Program-made: the position numbers and the translations under genes
Shown here: in pieces, positions 49,341 through 59,890 of the stretch
Layout: each line of letters starts with the position of its first letter
Numbering within the stretch: the stretch's first letter is position 1
The notes under the pieces: model-generated
The model's input: the letters and a program-made list of their open reading frames with translations, nothing else
Database searches by the model: none
What the model was told of the DNA's origin: nothing
Source: Mantamonas sphyraenae
Lineage: Eukaryota > CRuMs > Mantamonadidae
NCBI GenBank assembly: GCA_026936335.1
Contig: JAPMXV010000067.1
Coordinates: 248,001-312,000, forward strand
DNA: 64,000 bases
Direction: 5' to 3'

Positions 49341-52300
49341 TTCACCTCCGCTGCCGTTGCTATCCTCCACGTCTGTGATGCGCTCAAAGTCCAGCTTGCG
49401 CTGCTGGAATCGGTCGTTCTTGGCACGCACGCGCTTCTCGAGCCAGTCCGGGTGAGGTACGCGCGGCACAGGATTGGCCACCTTTTGCATGGCTGCCGGG
49501 ATGGTGATGATCTTTTGGATGGTGGAACCCAGCCGCTCCATGTAGTAGTCCCAGTCGATGATGCTGCGGATGTCAAACTCGCACATGGAGGCGTCGCGCG
49601 TCCATTTCTTCAGATAGGAGCGCTTCACGCTCTCCTCGGCGCTAAAGATCTGCAGGGGCACTGCGCGAGTGCTGACAGGGTCACCCACAGGCTTGCGAGA
49701 AATGACAAAGTGACAATTGAGGCCCTTTTCGCGCACCATCTGGTCACCCAGAAACTCTGCAATACGACGTGCCGCAGTGATTGTCGTTGACTTTTGCTCG
49801 CCGTACTCGTCCAGTCGCTTGCTCATCGTGCGATGCTCTCCAATCAGGTCGACCAGTTCGTCCGTCTCGATCCCTTCGCCGCGGCAGTCCAGCACGTCCA
49901 GCCAGCGGTTGGCCACAATGGCCACCGAGTCGTAGCACTCCTCCAGCGTGCTGCCTTCCAGGAACTTTTCAAATACCTGCGACTGGAAGATCTTGATGAT
50001 GTTCAGCTCGCCGCGGCGCTTGAGCTCAAAGCCCTTGAGTTCGGCCAGAGTGTGGTCGTCATTGAAGACGGCGTAGCGCTTCTTCAGCAACTTGTCTTCC
50101 TCTTTGGAGGCGGGCAAGATCATGGCCAAGTAGGGACCGTCGACTTCAAACTCGATGGAGTTTTCGCTGTGCGTGTCGTAGTCGCCCGTGTTCTCATTCA
50201 GGTTCTGGTACTGATGGTTGGTAAAGTTGTCGTGGACGCCCTTGTTGAGGACCACGCACGGGTAGTTGATATTGTACTTGGCCTTTCTTGGGGTTGGTAG
50301 TGCGCAGGGTGAAGTTTTCGGGAAAGGTGCTCGGGAGGCAGCACCAAATGCCGTCTGTGTCGAGCTCGAGGGGTTTCCCGACGCGCTCTACGAGTTCGCG
50401 CGCCTGTGTGATGATGCAAGCGCCCGTGTATGTGACAATGCCGGCCATCTCCATGCTGTACCAGCGTGAGCCTCGTCGCATGACGTAGCCGTAGAACGAG
50501 TTGAGGATGCACTTGTGGGCAAGCTGCAGCGAGTCGTAGAGCACCACCATGTCCTTTCCGTGCTTGATGCGCTCCAGATCCTTGTCCTGCACCGCCTCGT
50601 CTGTCTTGTTCTTCCACTTTTTCAGCTCCTTCTTGTACGTGTAGCGACGATCGCGGAACATGCGCACGGTGTCGACGTAGAAAGGGTTCTCGCGCTGGCA
50701 CACTGTGTCCTGCTTTTGGCCTCTTCGCGCAGCTTGCTCTTGCGGTACACCTTGGACGAGAGGCTTTTGAGGCGCTTGCGGATGAGCACGCTTTGGTCGG
50801 CTTCGTTGAGCTGGTGGAAAAACACGGGCTCGCCCTCCTCGTCGCGCGGGTTTGGGAAGCGCTCGGTTTCCAGCTGGCTGCGGATGTGCTCAAAGTCCGC
50901 CCTGTTGCAAGGGCTGTACTCGCCGCGCCAGATCCACTCCATGCTGCGCTGGCAGCCGTTCTGCGGATCGTTGAAATCGCACGCGGCACACATCTCCTGG
51001 CTGACAATGGACGAAGGCTGCAGGCGGTTGGTCAGGATGATGTTGGGGTACATGGCACTGACGTCGAGATGGTAGATCTGAGGGCATTCGACGCGCATGG
51101 GGGTGTCGCGAAGGTCCACCAGCCCCTGGATGATTTCGTCACGCACCTGGTCGTAGTTGGTGACCTCTTCGAGGGTCAGGCCGCCCTCGACGCAGATGGA
51201 GAACTCGAGGTACTCGTCGACGCGGTCAATGAGCTCCTGAAAGGCGTCGGGCTCGAGTTTGAACTTGCACGGGATATCGGAGCGGAAGACGCCCGACTCG
51301 AGGGCTTCGACGTGGCCACCGATGTAGGTTTCAGTTTCGAGAAGATGGCCGTTGTGGAAGCTGTAGGTGGGGTCGACGTGCTTGTTAGGCGCAACGATGT
51401 TCTTGTGGAAGGCCTCGACCATGAGGAGGGTTTCGCACAGGGTACCGCTGCCCTTGCGCAGGACGTCGTCCGGGTGCATGGGGATGATGTTGCAGAGGGA
51501 AAAGATAAAGGGATGGACGTAGGTCATGTACAGGTAGTAGGTTGCAACGGCGTCGGAGACGGAGTAGGAGGCCATGACCTGGGGCCGCTCTTGGGCAGCG
51601 TTGAGCATCTCCTCGGGGTCGATCTCGACCGGATCGTATCCGAGCTTGTGCTTGCAGACAGCTTTGAGGCCCTGGGAACCTTGCGGGAGGTAGGAGTCGC
51701 GCTTGACCCAGTTGAAGGCGTCGAGATGGGAGCAAAAGCGGGAGGTGTAGATGTCCTGAAGGTTCTTGGAGAAGCCAATCTCGCGCTGCATGTCGAGGCC
51801 GTGGTGCTTGGCACGCGTCTCGACAAAGGGCCAATCGAAAAAGTCGCCGTTGTAGGTGACAATTACGGTGGGGCGGACCTGGCGGATGTGCTCAAAGAAG
51901 CAGGTGATGAGGTCGTATTCGTTGGCCTTGTTCCAGACAATGAACTCGCCGGGCAGATCTGGCTTGGGTGTGTACTCAAAGTCCTGGATGTCCGCTGTGA
52001 CGACCTCACGGTTGATGATGAGGTAGCCCTGGCCGTCGATCATGTAGGAAATCATGTAGATGGCGTCGATTTCTGCGTCGGGGAACTTGAGGGGCATCTT
52101 TGTGGTTTCGATATCAAAGGCAAGCACGCGTACCTCTGCACGCTCGATGATGTCCTGCTTCTCCAGCTGGCAGACGCCAGCACGTGCGGTGACCATGTAC
52201 CAATAGCCCACGCGGAAGTCCTGGTCGATGGCGACGCGGACGTAGTAGGGGACGTCGTACTCGCGCAGGTCGACAATGGCCTGCATGAGACTGAGGTCTG

Positions 52301-53559
52301 TGTTTGCGTGAGCCGAAGAGGAAGAGGAGCTGCTACTGCTGCTGCTGCTGCTGCTGCTGCTATTGTACAGACCGCCAAACGAGGAGGATGAGGAAGAGGA
52401 TGCTGAAGCAGAGATGTCAATGAGGTCTGTGTCCATGTGAGTGTCGTTCTTTGCGGCCTTGCGGTTCTTGCGGAGGATGCGCTCGATGTCTCGGCGCACC
52501 GCGACAAGGTCGTCGACTGTGTGGAAGAGCATTTTGTAGTACGTGGCCTTGATACCCGAGAGGTGGTTCGGCTGTGATGGCGGGTAGTGGGAGCGGGAGT
52601 GAGGTGTGGAGAAGAACGTGTGAGCGAGCAAGGCGGCCAAAAAGCAGACGGGGTGATGATCACCACGAACGGCTGACAGGGCAAGCTGCGTCGAAATATG
52701 ACGCAGCACAGGAGAGGCAGAGGCGCAAAGAGAACGGGCGGTGTAAAGAACAAGGGCACAGGGAAACGCAAGGAGCGGGGTTGGGCAGACGTACGAGATC
52801 GAGGTCCTCCTTGCTGACAGTCTGGATGCGAGCGAGGTTGTGGATGTAGTTCTTCTGCAGCTGGGAGAGCGTGGCCTCGGCCATGTCGTCCTTGATGCGC
52901 AGATAGAAGTAGGGCTCGCACATGTAGGTGCTCTTGAATGTTTTCCCGTCCTGTGGGGTCATAAAGGCAAGGCGTGAAGGGCGGTGGCCTGAGTGTGAGG
53001 GCGGAAGGGGCAAATGGGAGGCGGCCTGATCAAGCGAGACGGCTGCGCTTTCGGACGGCCGGCAAACGCAGAGGCGCAGGCACAGACGCATACAAAACGC
53101 ACCTGTTGAATAAAATAGTAGTCGATGCCGCTCTTGAGACGTCCTTCCTCGTCAGTGAGGGTGGTCTGTGGGTGGCCAGGGCGGTGTCAGGGGTGAATGT
53201 TTTTTTTTTGCGCGGGCTTTTGGCGCCAAAAAATCGCGGGAGGGGTGGGGCGTGGCAGGCAGATGGCAGGCACGCACAGGCTTCATGTTGGTCATCCAGC
53301 CGAGACGGCTGGGTCCGTCGCTGTATTTCTCGTAGCCAAAGAAGGCATCTGAGGAATCGTTCTTCTCCTGCAGCTGCTTCTTGGTCTCGATGGTGGCCTC
53401 GGTCAATTTGGTGACGCGCTTGCCCGAGCGGCGACCTGAGGAGCGGCGGTGTGTGTTGTTGCCACGGCCATTGACGCCTGTGCCTCCGATGAAGTTGCCG
53501 CTGCCCAGGTCCTGGGCGGATGCTTTGCGTGAGCGTTTGGGGACGCGGTAGCCGCTCAT
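45636..53559 (-). CDS. POLE: DNA polymerase epsilon catalytic subunit, two compensating frame breaks
   Basis: Exons 53278-53559, 53103-53165, 52795-52950 and 45636-52571 encode about 2480 residues. The N-terminal half holds the B-family exonuclease ([13 protein letters not shown] catalytic pair) and polymerase motifs: [15 protein letters not shown] (about residue 670); [31 protein letters not shown] (about 900). The POLE-specific inactive C-terminal half ends in two zinc-binding modules ([26 protein letters not shown]). Replication leading-strand synthesis and proofreading are expected. The long exon is interrupted twice. Near 50703 one base is missing between EEAKSRT and [11 protein letters not shown]. 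Near 50287 one base is extra between TTNPKK and [10 protein letters not shown]. The 417-bp piece between is perfectly conserved polymerase sequence in the shifted frame. No intron fits either site. Confidence 0.93.
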
Positions 53560-53610
53560 GGAGATTGGAGTGGTTTGGAGTGGGCAGGTTGGTGGGGGAT
53601 TCATTCGAGC

Positions 53611-56037
53611 TCACCTGTCCTGCAGCGCATCGTCAATGTGCTGTGGCATGACGCACATGTCTTGCAGCAGTGACTCGTGCTTGTCTGCTGCGGCTGCTGT
53701 GGAAGGCGCAGAAGAGGCAGACGACGGCTGATGGTCCAGAGCATGCTCCTGGATGGCTGTCATGGCAGCCGTACGCAACAAACCGTCCAAATCAGCGCCA
53801 GAGAAGCCCTGGGTGCGGTCGGCAAGGTCGTCAAAGTCGACGCCAGGGTGGACAGGAATCGCGGTGGCAATGTGCGCCAGAATGCGGGCACGGGTGGGTG
53901 TGTCGGGCAGAGCCAGGCTCAAGGTGGTGGAAAAGCGGGAGTGGCGTAGGAGAGCATCGTTGACATCGGACACACGAGGACATGTGGCGACAACGACGAC
54001 GGTAGAGCGGGTAGAATTGTACAGAGTGTCCATCTGCTTAAGCAGGGTGCTGAGCATGCGGTCAAAGGTTGCCGAGGAGGAGGATGAAGAAGAGCCCGAG
54101 TTGTGATTGGGAGCCAGGGATTGGATGCCGTCGATGCAGAGGATGCATGGTGACGAGTTGCGAGCGAGTTCAAACAGACGTGCGATGCTCTGTTCGCTCT
54201 GGCCTATGATTTTGCCCAGCAACTGCGACGACGTTGCGTACATGTAGTTTGCATGTGCGTTGTGGACGATCCAGTCCACGAGCAACGACTTGCCCGTGCC
54301 TGTGGGGCCCTCGATGAGGATGCCCGTGCACGGACGCCCGCCGTTCTGCAGCGGCGACAGCACGAGGTCCTGCAGAAGCTGTTGCTCGTGCTCCAAACCA
54401 GCCACAGGATACTTGAGAGGAGTGGGGCGCACGTGGAAGGGCGAACGCAAGCTGGTATGCACCGAACGTGTCGCCCGCAGCAAGTCGGCCGCCTGCACAT
54501 CCTCTCGATGATCTTGAAGGGCCACAAAGGCAGCCTGGCGCACAACGGCCTGCAGATCTGCAGCGACGAAACCAAAGGTGTGGTGCGCGGCGAGGTTGTG
54601 AAACACTGCGTGCGGATCGGGATCGTCAAGGCGCACACGTTGACACAATTGTGCCAGCATTTCTTCCTTGTGCTGGACAAGAGGCACAGTGAGAGCAATG
54701 CGAGTGTCCAGCCGATTTGTCTGCATCAGGGCTGTGTGCACCTCGTCCAAGCGCTGGGTGGTGGCAAAGACAAGGATTGGTGCGGCATGGCCCAGCGATT
54801 GGTCGCGGAAGTGCAGATGTTCGTCGAGCAGATTCTTGAGCAGAGTGATGAGACGCAACTGGATGGTGCCTGGCTGTTCGGGAGCCACGGTGTCGATGTC
54901 GTCGATGATGAGAGCAGCACACTGGCTGGGATGTGTGGGGAGGCTATCGAGCAGGGTGGCAGTCTGCAGGCGCGCAAAGAGGTCGTTAAGATAGGTTTCG
55001 GCCAGTCCAGACTCGGGTTGGAACATGCGAGTGGGCTGGAGAGTGAGCACACAGGCCGGATTGAGCTGCTGGAGCACCTGTCGGACCAGATGTGTTTTGC
55101 CCGTGCCTGCAAGACCGTGGACGACAAAGCCCAGGCCATGAGCGGGAGCTGGTACGTCGCTTTGTTGACATTGTTGGAGGCAGTCGTCGATGTGCTTGCA
55201 CACGAGATCGGCCTGGGCCTGGAGACCAGGGACAGCCACTTGCACGGGCACAAGTTCGTCAGGAAGCAGACGAGCACGAAGCACATCGGGAGTCAACGGG
55301 TCGTGGTACACGGTGCTTGTGTCAAGGGTAAGTTCGAAGCTTGTGTGTGGGTGGCTGACCTTGACGAGAGTGGATGCGCCGCTGGCTGCTTGCACAGCGA
55401 GCAACTGTTCGGTGTTGTACCAACGCACTATGTACAGGCGGCGGGCTACCAAACGCACATGGTCCATCATCAGTGCAATGGTATCGAGAGCCTCACGGCC
55501 CAATTTCTCCTGGACCGGCTGAGAAGAGGCGACGGTGCCAGCGTCGCCGGGCCAGTTTGCACACCATGCACGCAGTGCAGCACCACTCTGTTCGGCACTG
55601 GTCAGCACAGCAGAGATGTGTGTGCAGGTGGCTGCAGTGACAATGTGCTCGTCAGCCACGGCCGTAATGTGGCACTGCGGCTCGTCCTCTGGCGGCCAAG
55701 AGGCACACAGTTCCATGGCTACAGCTGGGCTGAGGATCAGCGCAGGGTTGTCCTCCTGTTGCTGATTCAGTTGCTCGTGGGGCGAGGCAGACACGTGCGT
55801 TGGCGTTGCTGGGTGCACGTGCTCAGGCGCTATTCGCGGGTCCTTGGCGTGATGGAGTGCGACCACGGCCAGGGCGCTGCGCTGCTCCGTGTGGTTGTGC
55901 ACGCGTACCACCTGCCCCACGTTTGGCATTGGGTCATTGTCGTCGGTGCACAGGGATGGCCACTGTTGTGCGTCCAACCACACCGTGCCCGTGTCAAAGA
56001 GCAAGGGACTGGTGGTCAGCGCAACCCACGCAGCCAT
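53611..56037 (-). CDS. Double-AAA+ ATPase of the CDC48/AFG2/PEX1 group with degenerate Walker B motifs
   Basis: 808 residues from the Met of MAAWVALTTSPLLF. An open frame continues 26 codons upstream without ATG. An N-terminal domain of about 290 residues precedes two AAA modules. Module 1: Walker A GLAGTGKTHL, Walker B AALIIDDIDTVA. Module 2: Walker A GPTGTGKSLL, Walker B CILCIDGIQSLA, pore-like KIIGQSEQSIARLFELAR, and ALLRHSRFSTT around the arginine-finger position. The usual DE pair is DD in module 1 and DG in module 2. Module 2 therefore lacks the catalytic Glu and hydrolysis there is doubtful. The layout resembles ribosome-biogenesis AFG2/SPATA5-type and peroxisomal PEX1 ATPases, and PEX1 also has DD in its first module. 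I cannot choose between them. The final codons overlap a donor-like gtgagc, but only 51 bp precede the POLE start, so an additional exon is unlikely. Confidence 0.78.
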   Translation of the reverse strand: MAAWVALTTSPLLFDTGTVWLDAQQWPSLCTDDNDPMPNVGQVVRVHNHTEQRSALAVVALHHAKDPRIAPEHVHPATPTHVSASPHEQLNQQQEDNPALILSPAVAMELCASWPPEDEPQCHITAVADEHIVTAATCTHISAVLTSAEQSGAALRAWCANWPGDAGTVASSQPVQEKLGREALDTIALMMDHVRLVARRLYIVRWYNTEQLLAVQAASGASTLVKVSHPHTSFELTLDTSTVYHDPLTPDVLRARLLPDELVPVQVAVPGLQAQADLVCKHIDDCLQQCQQSDVPAPAHGLGFVVHGLAGTGKTHLVRQVLQQLNPACVLTLQPTRMFQPESGLAETYLNDLFARLQTATLLDSLPTHPSQCAALIIDDIDTVAPEQPGTIQLRLITLLKNLLDEHLHFRDQSLGHAAPILVFATTQRLDEVHTALMQTNRLDTRIALTVPLVQHKEEMLAQLCQRVRLDDPDPHAVFHNLAAHHTFGFVAADLQAVVRQAAFVALQDHREDVQAADLLRATRSVHTSLRSPFHVRPTPLKYPVAGLEHEQQLLQDLVLSPLQNGGRPCTGILIEGPTGTGKSLLVDWIVHNAHANYMYATSSQLLGKIIGQSEQSIARLFELARNSSPCILCIDGIQSLAPNHNSGSSSSSSSATFDRMLSTLLKQMDTLYNSTRSTVVVVATCPRVSDVNDALLRHSRFSTTLSLALPDTPTRARILAHIATAIPVHPGVDFDDLADRTQGFSGADLDGLLRTAAMTAIQEHALDHQPSSASSAPSTAAAADKHESLLQDMCVMPQHIDDALQDR

Positions 56038-56163
56038 GTTGGGGTCACGGGGGAATGGGATGGTGGGAATGGAGCAAGCCCATGGGATGGGCAATGGACA
56101 TTGGAATGATGACAATGAGCTGGGTGTTTGTTTGGTGTTGTGTTTGTGTGGTTTGCTGTCTGC

Positions 56164-58770
56164 TCAGATGGTGGTTGTGCTCGGAGAGAAGATGTTCCAG
56201 CCGACCTGGAAGAAGAAGGTGCAGATGGCCACCAGGAGCTCGAGGACATACCAGTAGGAAAGGAAGCGAGGGAACTTTGCGTCAGAGGTGGCTGCACCAT
56301 CCCTAGGGCGGTGGTCAAACCACTGTTCGCGCAGCATGATGGGCAGCTGGGCGGCCATCAAAGGCAGCAAAATTACGGTAAACACAGGGAAGAGGAGCAC
56401 AAAGACGATGCCGCCGCCCTGCGGGAAGGTCTTGGTCGGGTTGACGGCTGTGAGTTCGACGAGGACGCCGAGAAGGTTGATGTTGGTGAAGAGGATGACG
56501 ACAAACTCGACCCAGGTGCCGAGGCGGCGGTTGATGAACTTGGCGTTGTTGGCACGCACAGTCGACTCTGTTTGCATCGGGCTGATGGAAAACATCTGGG
56601 AGCAGGTGACCTCTGCTTGGGCGCCCGGAATGCCGTCTCCACCCGCTGAAGCGCAGCCCATGCGGTAGTGGAAGATCTTGAGGATATAGATGCCAAAGGA
56701 GGCCAGCCAAAAGATGAGCAGCACAACATAGGCGCCCAGGCCGGCTTCGGAACTGGGCACGCGCTCGGTGGCAAATGCCGGGAACAGGCTGAAGTAGCGG
56801 CCGTTGAACGAGTTTGTGTGCTGGATGAAGGATGCCAGGTCTGCGTGGTGGCGTTTGAACCAATAGTTGAGCTTCTCGCCATTGACGACAACGAGTCCTG
56901 CACGGAAGACGTTCTTGTCGAGATCGGTGGGCAGGAGGGCAAGCCACTGGGGGCCGAGGCCTGTGACGATCATGTGTGCATCTTCGACGTCGTTGAGTCT
57001 GGCGCACACGGTGAGGCCAAACCAGTTCTGGACCTTCATCCAAGTGGTATGCTCGGAGCGGCAGAGGCGGTAGCATCCCTCACATGCATACATGCGCTCG
57101 CGCAGAGCAAGGGCGGCCTTTGCTTCGGTCACCCTGGGGATCTGGTCCCAGACTTCGTAGCAGATGCCGTCCTTGAGCTCTGTCTTTTTGCCGTTGGGGC
57201 CTGGGGTGCAGGCGAGGCCGAGCACCTTTTGCTCGAGAAAGGCTTCCCAATGCTGATCGAGAGTTCCCTGGAAGGAGGCGGGCCCCGTGTAGAAAACAAG
57301 CATGGAAACGTTCTTGGACGGGACGATGTTGAGTTGCAGGTGGTAGGGGCTGATGTCGCCCTTGTGCTCAATCCAGCGTGTGCCGTTGCCGTTGATGTCT
57401 CCGGCGACGTGGTCAAACCACGGATAGGCAATGCCCTGCGTCTTGGGGTTGGGACGGAACTGGGTTGCCTGCTGCATCTCGATGGTGGCCGGGTCGAGGA
57501 GGGTGTAGTTTCCACTGATACCCTTGTTGGCGTGGGCAATGGCGTACCTGGTCATCTCTTCCATGGTGGACACGACACCGCCGGCGGGCCACTGGTTGCC
57601 CCAGGGCAGCTGCGGGTCGGTGACGACAACGCCGTTGACCTTGTACTTGGGCTGAGCAAAGTTCTTGTCTGCAGCAATCTTGGGGGTCAACTCGACCGAG
57701 CTCTTGGACATGCCCAGCGGGTCAAAGACGTACTTCTTGACAAGGTCAGCAAAGCTCTGGCCCGAGACGAGTTCTGCAACGACACCGGCAAGTGTGATGC
57801 CGTGGTTGCTGTAGGTGATGACCTCGTTGGCCTTGCGGATGCGAGGCGGAAAGATGGTTTTGACCGACTTGAGCGGGGCCATGCTCGTCTCGTACGTGTT
57901 GGCAAAGATGCCGATTGCACGCTCGTCAAAGCCCGCCGTATGTGTGAGAAGGTTGTGGGTGGTGATCTTCTCTGTGGTCGGGTATGTGGGTGATCCGCCA
58001 TAGTCAGAGTAGTTACCGACAATGATGTCCTTGATGAGGGGCGGGTTGGCAAGCTCGGCGTCCTTCTTGAGGTACTCCATGACGTCCTTTTTCAGGTCGA
58101 TCTTGCCGTCCTTGACGAGCCCCATGATCATGGTGGCTGTAATGGTCTTGGAGAGTGATGCAATGGGCACCAGTGTCTGTGTGTGTGGGAAGAGCGTTGT
58201 TTGCGTGTGAGCAGGCAGGGTGACGGTGAGAACCGGGGGTCCCGCGCGCAAGAGGGAAACGCAGGAAGGAGCCGTGGCAGGAGCGCAGGGATGCATCAAG
58301 CGAAGCACACGGGCGGTGATGCAGGCTCAAGGCAGACACCTCCGTGGAGCATTAGCATACGAGCATGCAAAACGCAACGGCGGGATGAGGTGGAGGGGGA
58401 ACGGTGAGGGATGCTTGCAACGAACGTTTTGGTAGTCCACAGCTTCGTCACCAAAGGAGTTCTGGTAGATAACGTCCTGGCCCTGGGTGATGACGATGTA
58501 CCCCTGGGTGACACCAGCATCCTTGGCCTTTGTTGTGAAGGAGGAACCAAAGATGGCCTGTGCGTCTGTGGTGTGCCAGGTGGAGGCCAAAATGTGGGCA
58601 GGTGTCGGTGGTGTCAGCGACGACGGAGCAAATCCGGGACGCCCTTGCAGGCGCATGCAGAATGCAGACTCACCCGCTGTGGTTACAGTGGAGCTGTTCT
58701 GTGCCACACACAACTGTGTGCAGGCAAACAGCACTGCCAGTGCCACAAAGAGTCGTGGGGTGGGGTGCAT
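56164..58770 (-). CDS. Secreted or membrane beta-lactamase-like serine hydrolase with C-terminal membrane spans
   Basis: Two exons, 58426-58770 and 56164-58176 (gttcgt...acacag, phase 0), encode 785 residues. The start MHPTPRLFVALAVLFACTQL is a signal peptide; another ATG lies 14 codons upstream. The class-C beta-lactamase/penicillin-binding fold shows the SxxK motif in PIASLSKTITATM, the YxN motif in ITYSNHGITLAG, WPAGGVVSTMEEMTRYA, and HKGD as a possible third element. The C-terminal 200 residues hold about four membrane spans (VVLLIFWLASFGIYILKIF, FVVILFTNINLLGVLVEL, VLLFPVFTVILLPLMAAQL, WYVLELLVAICTFFFQVGW). Eukaryotic relatives (for example LACTB types) are proteases or esterases rather than antibiotic-resistance enzymes. 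The substrate is unknown. The donor gttcgt is weak. Bacterial ancestry of the fold is plausible, but codon use matches the neighbours and an intron is present. Confidence 0.8.
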
Positions 58771-58819
58771 TGGTGGACTGGGAATTCGGGTTGGCGCACA
58801 CATCGCGTTCATTGCTCTC

Positions 58820-59890
58820 TCAGTCGTTCAGCTGACCCATCAGCAGAGAGACCTGGTCCTGCAGAGCCTTGAGCTTCTTCATGGCTGCTCGTTTGGCCTC
58901 GTCGGACATCTCCTCCGGGTTGGAGTTGAGTTGCGCAATGGCGTCCATGCTCTGCTTGGGCCTCCTGCTCTTCTTGCCATGGGTGCTGCCCTTGCCGCTG
59001 TGTGAGGACTTTGAGTTGGCACTTGTCTTTTTGCTGCGCTTGCTCTTTGTGGATCCGGCCTGGATGTCCATGCAGCTGTTGAGGTCGCTGAGGGCTTCCA
59101 AAGCACTCATACGACGCGAGGCTGTCTTTTTGCTCTTGGTCGCCTTGTCCTTGAGCGAGGCTTTGGCACGTGCACTGGTGCGTGTGGAGCTGGTGGACGT
59201 ATCGCTGGCATCGCTGGCACGGGATCGCTTGGTGGCCGGGGCCATCTCTTCCGTGTCTGCAGTGGCATCGTCCTGGTTCTCGTCACGCTCGGATTGCTGG
59301 TCATGCCCACTGATCAAAGGTTTGTTGTTGCGCAACGGGAGCATCGAATCACGACCGGCTGTGGAGGCGATGCTGTCGCGTTCGCGCTTGCGAGCGGCCT
59401 GGTAGGTGCGGTACTTGCGCATGGAGGCCTTGCTGGCTGTGCCGTGGACAGCCTGATCAAAAGCGGCAGAGGAGTCGCGTGGGCGCGCACGCTTGGTCTT
59501 GAGTGTGCTGGGTGTGGTGAATTTACCACCCTTGCGCGGCGTGCTGATGCTCTGTTCGAGCTTCGCTTTGTCGGCTGCCAGGACAGCACTGCTCTCGCCC
59601 TTGTAGGTTTCCACAAACTCAACGATGTTCATGGTGCGTACACGTTTGTTCAACTTCATGAGGTCGATGAACACGGCGTTCTTGAGGCTGAGGCACGCCT
59701 GTTGCGCTTGACGCTGAAGTTGGACACGTCGCGCCTCAACCTCGATGTCGAATTCCTGCACGATGTGGTGCTTCGAGTAGTCTTTCTGCTTGCTGACACT
59801 CACTGGAGAGCCATGGGCAGCATCTCCTGCATGCAAATGGCCGTGCAGCTGCTCAGGCGTGTGTGGGAGCGCTGAAAGCGGAGTTCGCAT
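58820..59890 (-). CDS. Borealin-like chromosomal passenger complex subunit
   Basis: 356 residues from the Met of MRTPLSALPHTPEQ; the frame upstream has no ATG. Residues about 40-100 match the Borealin/Nbl1 N-terminal helix: QEFDIEVEARRVQLQRQAQQ and LKLNKRV-like LMKLNKRVRTMNIVEFVETY. This helix packs against Survivin and INCENP. The rest is Ser/Lys-rich and predicted disordered, with many potential Aurora or CDK sites, as in Borealin. A C-terminal amphipathic helix (AMKKLKALQDQVSLLMGQ) could be the dimerisation element. The complex targets Aurora B to centromeres. The start codon overlaps by two bases the start codon of the divergent coiled-coil gene. Confidence 0.75.
   Translation of the reverse strand: MRTPLSALPHTPEQLHGHLHAGDAAHGSPVSVSKQKDYSKHHIVQEFDIEVEARRVQLQRQAQQACLSLKNAVFIDLMKLNKRVRTMNIVEFVETYKGESSAVLAADKAKLEQSISTPRKGGKFTTPSTLKTKRARPRDSSAAFDQAVHGTASKASMRKYRTYQAARKRERDSIASTAGRDSMLPLRNNKPLISGHDQQSERDENQDDATADTEEMAPATKRSRASDASDTSTSSTRTSARAKASLKDKATKSKKTASRRMSALEALSDLNSCMDIQAGSTKSKRSKKTSANSKSSHSGKGSTHGKKSRRPKQSMDAIAQLNSNPEEMSDEAKRAAMKKLKALQDQVSLLMGQLND

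Noticed and set aside
50793-52391. 532-codon plus-strand open frame opposite POLE
   Set aside because: Acidic mirror of conserved polymerase and exonuclease sequence.
54253-56109. 618-codon plus-strand open frame opposite the AAA ATPase
   Set aside because: Antisense shadow; Walker motifs are on the minus strand.
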